Shown here: piece by piece, positions 45,644-53,754 of the stretch
Layout of the letters: the number at the start of each line of letters is the position of its first letter
Numbering within the stretch: position 1 is the first letter of the stretch
Assembly: GCA_947581865.1 (NCBI GenBank)
Contig: CANPWA010000002.1
Location: 124,001-188,000 of the forward strand
DNA from: an uncultured Acetatifactor sp.
Lineage (GTDB): Bacteria > Bacillota > Clostridia > Lachnospirales > Lachnospiraceae
Direction: 5' to 3'
Length of the DNA: 64,000 nucleotides
Translations under genes and position numbers: made by a program
The notes under the pieces: generated by a model
Database searches by the model: none
What the model was told of the DNA's origin: nothing
Seen by the model: only the letters and a program-made list of their open reading frames with translations

Positions 45644-46383
45644 GTATGAACAGCATAGCCGGTTATACGGACATTCACACCCATATCCTTCCGGGTGTTG
45701 ACGATGGTTCTTCTTCTGTGGAGGAGACTATGCAGATGCTGACCGCGGCATATGATGAGGGGGTCAGGACGATTTTCGCGACCCCCCATTATATTCCCGG
45801 CAGACGTAATGCAGGCGTCGAACATCTGCAGGAGATTTACGAACGGATCTGCAGGGAGGCGGAAACGGTTCTGCCCGATCTGAATATTTATTTAGGAAAC
45901 GAAATTTATTACAAAGACAATGTGGTGAATGACATTAAATCCCGTCGTGCGCTGACATTGGCAGGAACGGATTATTTGCTGGTGGAGTTTTCCACCCGGT
46001 CTGAATTTAACAAAATATTTCAAGCCGTGAGATCTGTCACAGAAGCAGGTTACCGGCCCATTATCGCTCATATGGAGCGGTACGGATGCCTCTATAAAAA
46101 AGAGAGGCTGATAGAGGATCTGATGGATGCGGGCGCATACATTCAGATCAATACGGAAAGTCTTGTAGGAAATTTTTTGGACAGGCAGGCGGCATTTTGC
46201 CGAAAGCTTCTGGAAGAAGGATATGTGTCTTTCCTCGGAAGTGACTGCCACGATAATTCTCTCAGAAAACCTCTGATGAGACAGGCGCTTTCCAAATTAG
46301 AAAAGACATCATGCGGGGAGCAGATCCGTAAGATCATGACAGAGAACGTCGCTGCCCTGTTAGAAAATAAATGGATACGGTAG
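45640..46383 (+). CDS. CpsB/YwqE-type tyrosine-protein phosphatase (PHP fold)
   Basis: This 247-residue PHP-domain phosphatase removes phosphate from the BY-kinase encoded two genes downstream. Metal ligands are visible in DIHTHILPGVDDG (His13, His15), ATPHY and SDCHD. The start overlaps the previous stop; ATG 45646 is an alternative. It forms the CpsB-C-D control module that sets polymer length in Wzy-dependent systems. Confidence 0.93.
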   Translation: MSMNSIAGYTDIHTHILPGVDDGSSSVEETMQMLTAAYDEGVRTIFATPHYIPGRRNAGVEHLQEIYERICREAETVLPDLNIYLGNEIYYKDNVVNDIKSRRALTLAGTDYLLVEFSTRSEFNKIFQAVRSVTEAGYRPIIAHMERYGCLYKKERLIEDLMDAGAYIQINTESLVGNFLDRQAAFCRKLLEEGYVSFLGSDCHDNSLRKPLMRQALSKLEKTSCGEQIRKIMTENVAALLENKWIR

Positions 46384-46398
46384 AGAAAGGTTGAGACT

Positions 46399-47139
46399 AT
46401 GAATCCTCAGAATGACGAAATTGAAATTGATCTGCTTGAAATACTTTATGTTATTAAAAGCAAGATTTTGATCGTGCTGGCAAGCATGCTTGTTGCCGGG
46501 CTGCTGACGGGGCTTTACAGTGTGTGTCTCGCAGAGCCGGTGTACGAGTCCACCGCCAGGATGTATATTCTGACCAAGACCACATCCCTGACTTCCCTGG
46601 CGGACATCCAGATGGGTACCTCTTTGACGCAGGACTACAAGGAGCTGATCACCAGCCGCACTGTGGTAGAGCAGGTCATCCACGATCTGGATCTCAGTCT
46701 CACCTACGGGCAGATGGTGGAGCGCATCAATGTTGAGAATCCCAGCAACACCCGGATCATCAAGATCACTGTGCAGGACAATGTGGCAGAGGATGCCAAG
46801 ACGATGGTGGATCAGCTGATGGAAGTCTCCAGAGAAAAGATTTCCAGCATCATGGCTACGGAGGCGCCCAGCGTCATTGAATATGGCAATCTGCCGATAT
46901 CCCCGGTGAGCCCCAATGTCCTCAAAAATATCATCATCGGTCTTGCCCTGGGAGCTTTTGTGGCTATGGCGGTCATCGTTATTCTCTTTATGATGGATGA
47001 CACCGTTAAGACTGCGGATGATGTGGAGAAATATCTGGGTCTCAACACTCTGACCAGCATCCCTTTAAGGGAGGGAGAGCAGAAGCACAAAAAAGGCTTC
47101 GGAAAGAAGAAAACCGGTAAAGAGACTTCCGGGAAATAA
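46399..47139 (+). CDS. Wzz/CpsC-like chain-length and kinase-activator protein
   Basis: This 246-residue protein has the Wzz layout: a membrane segment at about 22-44, an extracytoplasmic part (YESTARMYILTKT, TQDYKELITSR) and a second segment at about 174-196 preceded by the Pro-rich motif LPISPVSPN. The cytoplasmic tail should contact and activate the BY-kinase. An acidic N-terminus and a Lys-rich C-terminus lie on the cytoplasmic side. It lies 15 bases after the phosphatase gene. Confidence 0.92.
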   Translation: MNPQNDEIEIDLLEILYVIKSKILIVLASMLVAGLLTGLYSVCLAEPVYESTARMYILTKTTSLTSLADIQMGTSLTQDYKELITSRTVVEQVIHDLDLSLTYGQMVERINVENPSNTRIIKITVQDNVAEDAKTMVDQLMEVSREKISSIMATEAPSVIEYGNLPISPVSPNVLKNIIIGLALGAFVAMAVIVILFMMDDTVKTADDVEKYLGLNTLTSIPLREGEQKHKKGFGKKKTGKETSGK

Positions 47140-47172
47140 AGTTACGGACAGTAGATAAGTGGAGATGATGAA

Positions 47173-47943
47173 ATGGATAACACAAAAGGGCAGTTAATAT
47201 TTCAGAAACTTGAAAAACAGGACTATGGTACCAGAGAGGCTTTCAACTCCCTGAGAACCAATCTGCAGTTCTGCGGGGATGATGTCAAAGTGGTGATGTT
47301 CACCAGCTGTACTCCCAATGAGGGAAAATCCACCGTGTCCATTGAGCTTGCGCGTTCTCTGGGCGAGGACAACAAAAAGGTGGTGCTGATCGACGCAGAC
47401 TTAAGAAAATCCGTTATGGTAGGGCATTACGGCATACGTTCTGACAGGGATATTTATGGCTTATCCCATTATCTGTCCGGACAGAAGAAAGAGGAACAGG
47501 TCATCTTCCACACAAATATGACAAACGTGGATATGATCCTTGCGGGACCTGTGGTGCCGAATCCCACAGAGCTTCTGGGAAACCATTATTTCGGAAAACT
47601 GATCGACAGCCTGCGCCAGCAGTATGACATGATCCTGATCGACTGTCCTCCCGTGGGCTGGGTGATCGATGCAGCCGTGGTGGCGCCCCAGTGTGACGGG
47701 ACGATCATCGTGCTGGAGAGCGGAGCTATCAGTTACCATTTCCTTCAGGACATCAAAAAACAGCTGGAAGTGACCGGATGCCGCATCCTGGGTGCCGTGA
47801 TCAACAAAGTGGAGACCGGCAAGGGCGGTTACTACAACAGATATTATGGCGGGAAGTACGGGAAATACGGGAAGTATGGAAAGTACAGCAAATACGGGAG
47901 CAAATACGGACAATATGAGAAATATGGCGCCGAGGCGGAATGA
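47173..47943 (+). CDS. CpsD/YveL-type bacterial tyrosine kinase
   Basis: This 256-residue BY-kinase has a variant Walker A (CTPNEGKST), Walker A' (VLIDADLRKS) and Walker B (MILIDCPP). Its C-terminal 40 residues form a striking Tyr cluster, a run of KYG units spaced every three to four residues (about 12 Tyr), which is the autophosphorylation site of this kinase class. Phosphorylation cycles with the CpsB phosphatase control polymer assembly. Confidence 0.94.
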   Translation: MDNTKGQLIFQKLEKQDYGTREAFNSLRTNLQFCGDDVKVVMFTSCTPNEGKSTVSIELARSLGEDNKKVVLIDADLRKSVMVGHYGIRSDRDIYGLSHYLSGQKKEEQVIFHTNMTNVDMILAGPVVPNPTELLGNHYFGKLIDSLRQQYDMILIDCPPVGWVIDAAVVAPQCDGTIIVLESGAISYHFLQDIKKQLEVTGCRILGAVINKVETGKGGYYNRYYGGKYGKYGKYGKYSKYGSKYGQYEKYGAEAE

Positions 47944-48029
47944 TCAGGACGGCGCTGCCCACATCATGACACGAAACACAAAATGCAGTAATAGTCTAAG
48001 GGTTATGTGAAAAAGGACGGAGTGATATC

Positions 48030-49481
48030 ATGTACCGGAAAAGACCCCAGAGCTGGGTAAAACATACTGATTTCATATTTTGGGATGTGGTATGCTTACA
48101 GCTGGCTTTTGTGCTGGCATGCTGGTTCCGTAACGGCTGGTGCAATCCTTATGCCAGCGAGCTTTATCGCGGTTTGGCTCTTGCGTATGTTTTTGTGGAT
48201 CTTTTTGTACTCATTTATAACAGCACTTTAAAGAACGTCCTCAAAAGGGGAGTTTATAAGGAACTGGCGGCGACGATCAAGCATGTGTTCTGGGTGGAGA
48301 TCCTGATGACGTTTTTGTTTTTTGTGGTGCAGCGGGGCGGGGATTTTTCCCGGACGATCATTCTGCTCATCGGTATCTTTTATGCCCTTCTGTCTTTTAT
48401 GGTGCGCTCCCTTTGGAAAAGCGTACTGACTGCCAGGGCAGTCTCCGGCGGACGGGAAGGGCTGTTTGTCATCACCACCGGCGACAGGCTGGATGATCTT
48501 ACCAGGACCATCCTGGAGCGCTACCGGAGCATCTACTATATGGCAGGTTTCTGCATCACCGATGCGGACAGGAAGGGAGAGGAGGTCGCAGGCATCCCCG
48601 TATGCTGCAACTATTCCGAACTCATTGAGTATCTCTGCAGGGCGTGGACCGATGAGGTTTTTGTTGCCCTTCCCCCCAATGATCCTGCCACCGACGAACT
48701 CATTGATAAACTCACCGAGATGGGGCTCGTCGTACATCTGGAGCTCATGAACCCATACGAACTCCACGATTCCAAGCAGTTTGTCCAACAGATGGGAAAA
48801 CACACGGTACTCACCATTTCCATCAATCAGGCATCCACCGCGCAGCTCATACTCAAGCGGCTCGTGGACATTGCCGCAGGGCTGGCCGGATGTGTTGTCA
48901 CCTTGTTTCTGACGGTCATCCTGGCGCCCCTCATTTATATCGCTTCCCCCGGTCCTGTGTTCTTCTCACAGACCAGGGTGGGCAGAAACGGAAAGCCCTT
49001 TAAAATGTACAAGTTCCGTTCCATGGTTCCCGATGCCGAGGCTTCCAAGCTTCAATATGCCTCCCAGAATTCCGTTCCCTCCGGTCTTATGTTCAAATTG
49101 GACTTTGACCCCAGGATCATCGGTGCCAGGATTTTGCCGGACGGTTCTGTAAAAAAGGGCATCGGTAATCTCATCCGTGACTTTTCCCTCGATGAGTTTC
49201 CACAGTTCTTCAATGTTCTAAAAGGCGACATGTCTCTCGTCGGCACCAGACCTCCCACTCTCGATGAGTGGAACAAATATCAGCTCCACCACCGTTCAAG
49301 GCTCGCCTTCAAGCCCGGTATCACCGGTCTCTGGCAGGTCTCCGGAAGATCCGATATCACCGACTTTGAGCAGGTCGTCTCCCTTGACCGCTCCTATATC
49401 CTTCACTGGTCCTTCGCTCTCGATGCTTCCATCATCTTTAAAACCTTCCGAGCTGTCCTGCACAAACAGGGCGCAAGGTAG
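48030..49481 (+). CDS. initiating polyprenyl-phosphate sugar-1-phosphate transferase
   Basis: This 483-residue membrane protein of the WbaP/CpsE type moves a sugar-1-phosphate from a UDP-sugar to undecaprenyl phosphate and so starts the repeat unit. It has four N-terminal membrane segments (about 10-125), a CoA-binding-like domain (about 145-255), another membrane helix (about 280-305) and the catalytic Bac_transf domain with GPVFFSQTRVGRNGKPFKMYKFRSM-type signature, split here only for description, and LVGTRPP. The sugar (galactose or glucose) cannot be decided. Confidence 0.92.
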   Translation: MYRKRPQSWVKHTDFIFWDVVCLQLAFVLACWFRNGWCNPYASELYRGLALAYVFVDLFVLIYNSTLKNVLKRGVYKELAATIKHVFWVEILMTFLFFVVQRGGDFSRTIILLIGIFYALLSFMVRSLWKSVLTARAVSGGREGLFVITTGDRLDDLTRTILERYRSIYYMAGFCITDADRKGEEVAGIPVCCNYSELIEYLCRAWTDEVFVALPPNDPATDELIDKLTEMGLVVHLELMNPYELHDSKQFVQQMGKHTVLTISINQASTAQLILKRLVDIAAGLAGCVVTLFLTVILAPLIYIASPGPVFFSQTRVGRNGKPFKMYKFRSMVPDAEASKLQYASQNSVPSGLMFKLDFDPRIIGARILPDGSVKKGIGNLIRDFSLDEFPQFFNVLKGDMSLVGTRPPTLDEWNKYQLHHRSRLAFKPGITGLWQVSGRSDITDFEQVVSLDRSYILHWSFALDASIIFKTFRAVLHKQGAR

Positions 49482-49614
49482 TCCCTCTGTTTGCCGATCC
49501 TTGCAGAGAGTGAAAATCCGAGAGAGGGGGATTTGTTTTCTGACGGATTGAGCAGAAAACGAGATTAAATGGGTGAAGGATACTAGGTAGAGTTCTGGGC
49601 AGAGATGTAATTAT

Positions 49615-50697
49615 ATGGGAGTGTTTTGGAGAATGAGTTATATAGAATTGAATGGAAAAAAAATACTGGTAACCGGTGCAGCCGGATTCATTGGAGCAAA
49701 TCTGGTCAGGCGTATTATGGAAGATGTGGAAGATGTGACAGTCATCGGCATTGATAATATGAATGATTACTATGACGTGAGACTGAAGGAAGCAAGGCTG
49801 GAAGAGCTGTTCCGAAATCCTTCCTTTATTTTTATAAAAGAAAATATAGCTGATAAAGACATCATCACAAAAATATTTGAAAAATATAGACCGGAAGTGG
49901 TGGTAAATCTGGCAGCTCAGGCTGGTGTAAGATATTCCATCACTAATCCGGATGCGTATATAGAAAGCAATTTGATTGGATTTTATAACATTTTGGAAGC
50001 TTGCCGTCATTCTTATGATGACGGAGAGACCGGAGTGGAACATTTGGTTTACGCGAGTTCTTCCTCTGTCTATGGATCCAATACAAAGATACCGTATTCC
50101 ACAGAGGATAAAGTGGACAATCCGGTTTCTCTTTATGCAGCTACCAAAAAAAGTAATGAACTTTTGGCGCATGCCTATTCCAAACTTTATAATATTCCAT
50201 CTACTGGTTTGAGGTTCTTTACGGTATATGGACCCGCCGGGCGACCGGATATGGCATATTTCGGTTTTACGAATAAGCTGCGAGAAGGGAAAAAAATCCA
50301 GATTTTTAACTATGGCAACTGTAAACGTGATTTCACTTATGTGGACGACATTGTTGAAGGCGTTATACGCGTGATGCAGAAAGCACCGGACAGGATGGAT
50401 GGTGAAGACGGTTTGCCGTTGCCGCCTTATGCGCTGTACAACATCGGGAACAACAGCCCGGAAAACCTGCTGGATTTTGTGGATATCCTGCAACAGGAGC
50501 TGGTTCGTGCAGGGGTGCTGCCGGAAGATTACGATTTTGAAGCCCACAGGGAGCTTGTGCCGCCGCAGCCGGGTGATGTGCCGGTTACTTATGCAGATAC
50601 AAGTGCATTGGAGCGTGATTTTGGATTTAAGCCAAGTACCGATTTGAGAGATGGGCTGAGAAAATTTGCAGTGTGGTACAGGGACTTTTACATGTAA
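49615..50697 (+). CDS. UDP-glucuronate 4-epimerase
   Basis: This 360-residue extended SDR enzyme has GAAGFIGAN at 21-29 and the catalytic pair Tyr174-x3-Lys178 (YAATK). The DNMNDYYDVRLKEARL segment and GPAGRPDMAYFGFT mark the branch that converts UDP-glucuronate to UDP-galacturonate rather than simple GalE. It would supply an acidic sugar. Start ATG 49615 or 49633. From this gene onward the sequence is richer in A+T. Confidence 0.88.
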   Translation: MGVFWRMSYIELNGKKILVTGAAGFIGANLVRRIMEDVEDVTVIGIDNMNDYYDVRLKEARLEELFRNPSFIFIKENIADKDIITKIFEKYRPEVVVNLAAQAGVRYSITNPDAYIESNLIGFYNILEACRHSYDDGETGVEHLVYASSSSVYGSNTKIPYSTEDKVDNPVSLYAATKKSNELLAHAYSKLYNIPSTGLRFFTVYGPAGRPDMAYFGFTNKLREGKKIQIFNYGNCKRDFTYVDDIVEGVIRVMQKAPDRMDGEDGLPLPPYALYNIGNNSPENLLDFVDILQQELVRAGVLPEDYDFEAHRELVPPQPGDVPVTYADTSALERDFGFKPSTDLRDGLRKFAVWYRDFYM

Positions 50698-50725
50698 TTT
50701 ATTCTGAATTTATAAAGGAGTTCAT

Positions 50726-51184
50726 ATGAGCAGAAAATCTCCAAAATTATGTCTGATTTCTTCTTCCGGTGGACATTGGGAACAGCTTCAGAAACTGCAG
50801 CCGCTCATAGATAAATACGATGGTTTTTTTGTCACGGAAAAAACACGATTTCCGGCAAGGGCGGATTATTTTATGCTGCAGACGGATCTTAAGGACAAGC
50901 TGATGATACCCAAGATGATGGTAAACGCATGCAGGGCGATCCGTATCTGGTACAAAGAGAAACCGGATTTTGTTATAACGACGGGTACCATGGTGGCGTA
51001 TCCTTTTTATCTTCTTGCTGTCTTTATGAGAAAGAAATTTATCTTTATTGAAACCTTTGGCAGGGCGGATATGCCCACTATTGCAGGGAGAATGATGGAA
51101 AAACATTCTGATTTATTTATAGTACAGTGGGAATCACAAAAAAAATATTATAAAAAAGCTATTTACGGAGGATGTCTGTATTGA
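50726..51184 (+). CDS. PssD/Cps14F-type glycosyltransferase subunit
   Basis: This 152-residue protein is the acceptor-side half of a split glycosyltransferase (Alg14-like): LCLISSSGGHWEQL at the start, a membrane-associated helix at about 92-110 and the FIETFGRADMPT motif. It works with the PssE-like partner, whose gene overlaps it by 13 bases. Such pairs add the second sugar of the repeat unit at the membrane. Confidence 0.92.
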   Translation: MSRKSPKLCLISSSGGHWEQLQKLQPLIDKYDGFFVTEKTRFPARADYFMLQTDLKDKLMIPKMMVNACRAIRIWYKEKPDFVITTGTMVAYPFYLLAVFMRKKFIFIETFGRADMPTIAGRMMEKHSDLFIVQWESQKKYYKKAIYGGCLY

Positions 51185-51681
51185 TTTTTGTAACTGTAGG
51201 ATCCAGAAACTATCCTTTTGACAGACTTTTTATCAAACTGGATGAACTATATGAGAAGGGCGAACTGAAAGAGTGCATGTTTGCCCAGACGGGAACCTCT
51301 GCCTATATTCCAAAGCATTATGAATACAGAGACTTTATAACTGTCGAAGAATTTCAACAAAAAATCACGGAGGCAGATATTGTGGTCTCTCATGGAGCTT
51401 CCGGTTCCATTATGAAGGCACTTAATGCAGGAAAAAAGGTCATTGCAGTTACCCGGCTTGAGAAATACGGCGAGCATATCAATGACCATCAGATTCAAAA
51501 TAATGTGGCTTTTAGTTCCAATGGTTATGTACTTATGCCGGATCCGGAACTGACGGATTTGGCGGACTGCTTTCAGAAAATATATCAACATGTCGACGGG
51601 CTGCGTCCATGGGAGAATAAAGACCCATTGGCAGTTGTCAATCTGATTGATTCGTTTATTCAGGAGAATTGGAATTTATGA
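51172..51681 (+). CDS. PssE/Cps14G-type glycosyltransferase subunit
   Basis: This 169-residue protein is the catalytic (Alg13-like, GT28 C-terminal fold) half of the pair. FVTVGSRNYPFDRL at the N-terminus and ADIVVSHGASGSIMKAL with NDHQ near residue 105 bind the nucleotide sugar. Galactose or glucose transfer is common in this family, but the donor cannot be read from sequence. Confidence 0.92.
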   Translation: MSVLIFVTVGSRNYPFDRLFIKLDELYEKGELKECMFAQTGTSAYIPKHYEYRDFITVEEFQQKITEADIVVSHGASGSIMKALNAGKKVIAVTRLEKYGEHINDHQIQNNVAFSSNGYVLMPDPELTDLADCFQKIYQHVDGLRPWENKDPLAVVNLIDSFIQENWNL

Positions 51682-52547
51682 AGCAAAAGGAATTTTTGAA
51701 AAAATTAAAATATATGCTTAATTTTTTGCCTGATCAAGCTTATATTCAGCTTTATTTTTTTGCAAAATTTCATAAGTTCTGTGATCTGAAAAATCCGGAG
51801 ACATTTAATGAAAAGATACAGTGGCTGAAGCTCTATGACAGGCAGCCGCTTTATGTACAGTTGGTAGATAAGGTGGAGGTTAAAAAGTATGTTGCGAAAA
51901 TGCTCGGGGATGAATATGTTATTCCCACTCTGGGGGTATGGGATGATCCCTATGATATAGATTTTGACTCATTACCGGACCAGTTTGTACTGAAATGCAA
52001 TCACGATTCAGGGAATGTAATCATTTGTATGGATAAAAACATCTTTGACAGGAAATCCGCTCAAAAAAAACTAGCGAAGCTGTTGCAGCAAAATTTTTAT
52101 TATGTAGGGCGTGAATGGCCATATAAAAATGTCCGGCGCAAAATACTTGCGGAGCCATATCTGGTAGATGAATCGGGAACAGAGCTGAAGGATTACAAGA
52201 TTTTTAATTTCAACGGTGAACCCAAGGTCATTCAGGTAGACTATGGAAGATTCATACAGCATAAACGCAATCTTTATGATACGGACTGGAAGTATATCAA
52301 CGCTGCTATACAGTATCCTACGGATGCCTCCCATGAAATAGCCAAACCGGATAATTTAGGAAAAATGCTGGAGCTTGCCAGAATATTATCCCGTGATATA
52401 CCCCATGTCAGAACGGATTTTTATTCAATAGATAAAAAAATATATTTTGGAGAGATGACATTTTATCATGGTTCGGGTTTTGAAAAATTTACGCCGGAAA
52501 GTTTTAATTTATATATGGGGGATCTTTTAGAACTTCCGAAGCGGTAA
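51678..52547 (+). CDS. TupA-like ATP-grasp protein
   Basis: This 289-residue protein matches the TupA-like ATP-grasp family found in capsule and teichuronopeptide loci: FNEKIQWLKLYDR, QFVLKCNHDSG, EPYLVDESGTELKDYKIFNFNGEP and VRTDFYSI. Such proteins are thought to attach amino acids to uronic acids or to modify sugars, which would fit the uronate epimerase gene upstream. The ATG at 51678 overlaps the previous stop as ATGA, and AGGAGA lies 10 bases upstream. Confidence 0.87.
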   Translation: MKQKEFLKKLKYMLNFLPDQAYIQLYFFAKFHKFCDLKNPETFNEKIQWLKLYDRQPLYVQLVDKVEVKKYVAKMLGDEYVIPTLGVWDDPYDIDFDSLPDQFVLKCNHDSGNVIICMDKNIFDRKSAQKKLAKLLQQNFYYVGREWPYKNVRRKILAEPYLVDESGTELKDYKIFNFNGEPKVIQVDYGRFIQHKRNLYDTDWKYINAAIQYPTDASHEIAKPDNLGKMLELARILSRDIPHVRTDFYSIDKKIYFGEMTFYHGSGFEKFTPESFNLYMGDLLELPKR

Positions 52548-52575
52548 AAGCTGAATATAAAGCAGGAGAGAGAAG

Positions 52576-53754
52576 ATGAGTGATACACTTCACATAATAA
52601 TCGGAGGAGATATTGTACCGACAAAATCCAATATTCTCTATTTTGAAAACGGTGATATGGAAAAGGTAGTCTCACGGGATCTGCGGGATATTCTTTTGCA
52701 GGCGGACTTCAGAATTTTTAATCTGGAAACTCCCCTATGTAATAAGGAGCAGCCCATTGAGAAAGAGGGTCCCTGTTTTAGGGCTGGTACAGAGGCAATA
52801 AATGGACTAAAAAAACTGAATCCTGATTTATTTACATTGGCAAACAACCATATTCTTGACCAAGGTGTCCAAGGATTGCTTGATACGATTGCCGTTTTGG
52901 ATACGAACAATATTGCTCATGTGGGAGCCGGGGCGATGGAGGAGGCGCAAAGGGCGTATTATGTGACTATTAAAGGGGTTGTAATTGGGATATATGGATG
53001 TGTTGAACATGAATTTACCGTGGCAACAACAACAACCCCGGGAGCAAATCCGTTCGAAGCGCTGGACACTCCGGATATGCTCAGAGAGATAAAGAAAAAG
53101 TGTGATATTCTAATTGTTTTATATCACGGAGGGAAAGAGTATTATGAGTATCCTTCGCCAGAGTTACAGAAACGCTGCAGGAAGATGGTTGATTGCGGTG
53201 CAGACATCGTTATCTGTCAACACAGTCATTGTGTAGGTTCATACGAGTATTATAACAACGGAAAAATACTGTATGGTCAGGGAAATTTTTTGTTTGATCA
53301 TTATGTCAAGGCTTTTGAAGAATATTTTCAAACAGGGATTTTGGTGGATATTGCTTTTAAGCAAGGCATTATACAATGGAAATTTATTCCGGTCAAAAGA
53401 GCTGACGGGGGGGTTAGATTAGCAGATGAGAAAGAAACGCAAAGTATTTTAGCGCAACTAGACAATCGTTCCCAAAAAATCATGGATGTCGGATTCGTAG
53501 AACGAAGTTACCATGAATATGCACATAAGGTTGCGGGCAGATATATTATTCGATTATCAAGGTTTGGTTATATTTTATCTTCGATAGACAATCGATTGTT
53601 TGGAGGAAAGTTGTTCAATCGGGATATTAGAAAATATTTGGGGCGTCATCATAGGCTTGCTCTTTTAAACTGTCTGCAATGCGAAGTGCATAATGAAATT
53701 TTAAGGGAATATTTAAGACCGGATATGCACGGAGGGAAAATGTGGAGAAAGTAA
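52576..53754 (+). CDS. CapA family metallophosphatase-like protein
   Basis: This 392-residue protein follows the PGA_cap/CapA pattern: GGDIVPT, NLETPL, LANNHILDQG, LYHGGKEYYEYPSPELQ and CQHSHCVGSYEYYNNGKILYGQGNF-type ligands, read in pieces. CapA proteins take part in poly-gamma-glutamate assembly, and many homologues occur in polysaccharide clusters with unknown roles. No CapB or CapC poly-glutamate synthase is present. There is no signal peptide. Confidence 0.9.
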   Translation: MSDTLHIIIGGDIVPTKSNILYFENGDMEKVVSRDLRDILLQADFRIFNLETPLCNKEQPIEKEGPCFRAGTEAINGLKKLNPDLFTLANNHILDQGVQGLLDTIAVLDTNNIAHVGAGAMEEAQRAYYVTIKGVVIGIYGCVEHEFTVATTTTPGANPFEALDTPDMLREIKKKCDILIVLYHGGKEYYEYPSPELQKRCRKMVDCGADIVICQHSHCVGSYEYYNNGKILYGQGNFLFDHYVKAFEEYFQTGILVDIAFKQGIIQWKFIPVKRADGGVRLADEKETQSILAQLDNRSQKIMDVGFVERSYHEYAHKVAGRYIIRLSRFGYILSSIDNRLFGGKLFNRDIRKYLGRHHRLALLNCLQCEVHNEILREYLRPDMHGGKMWRK

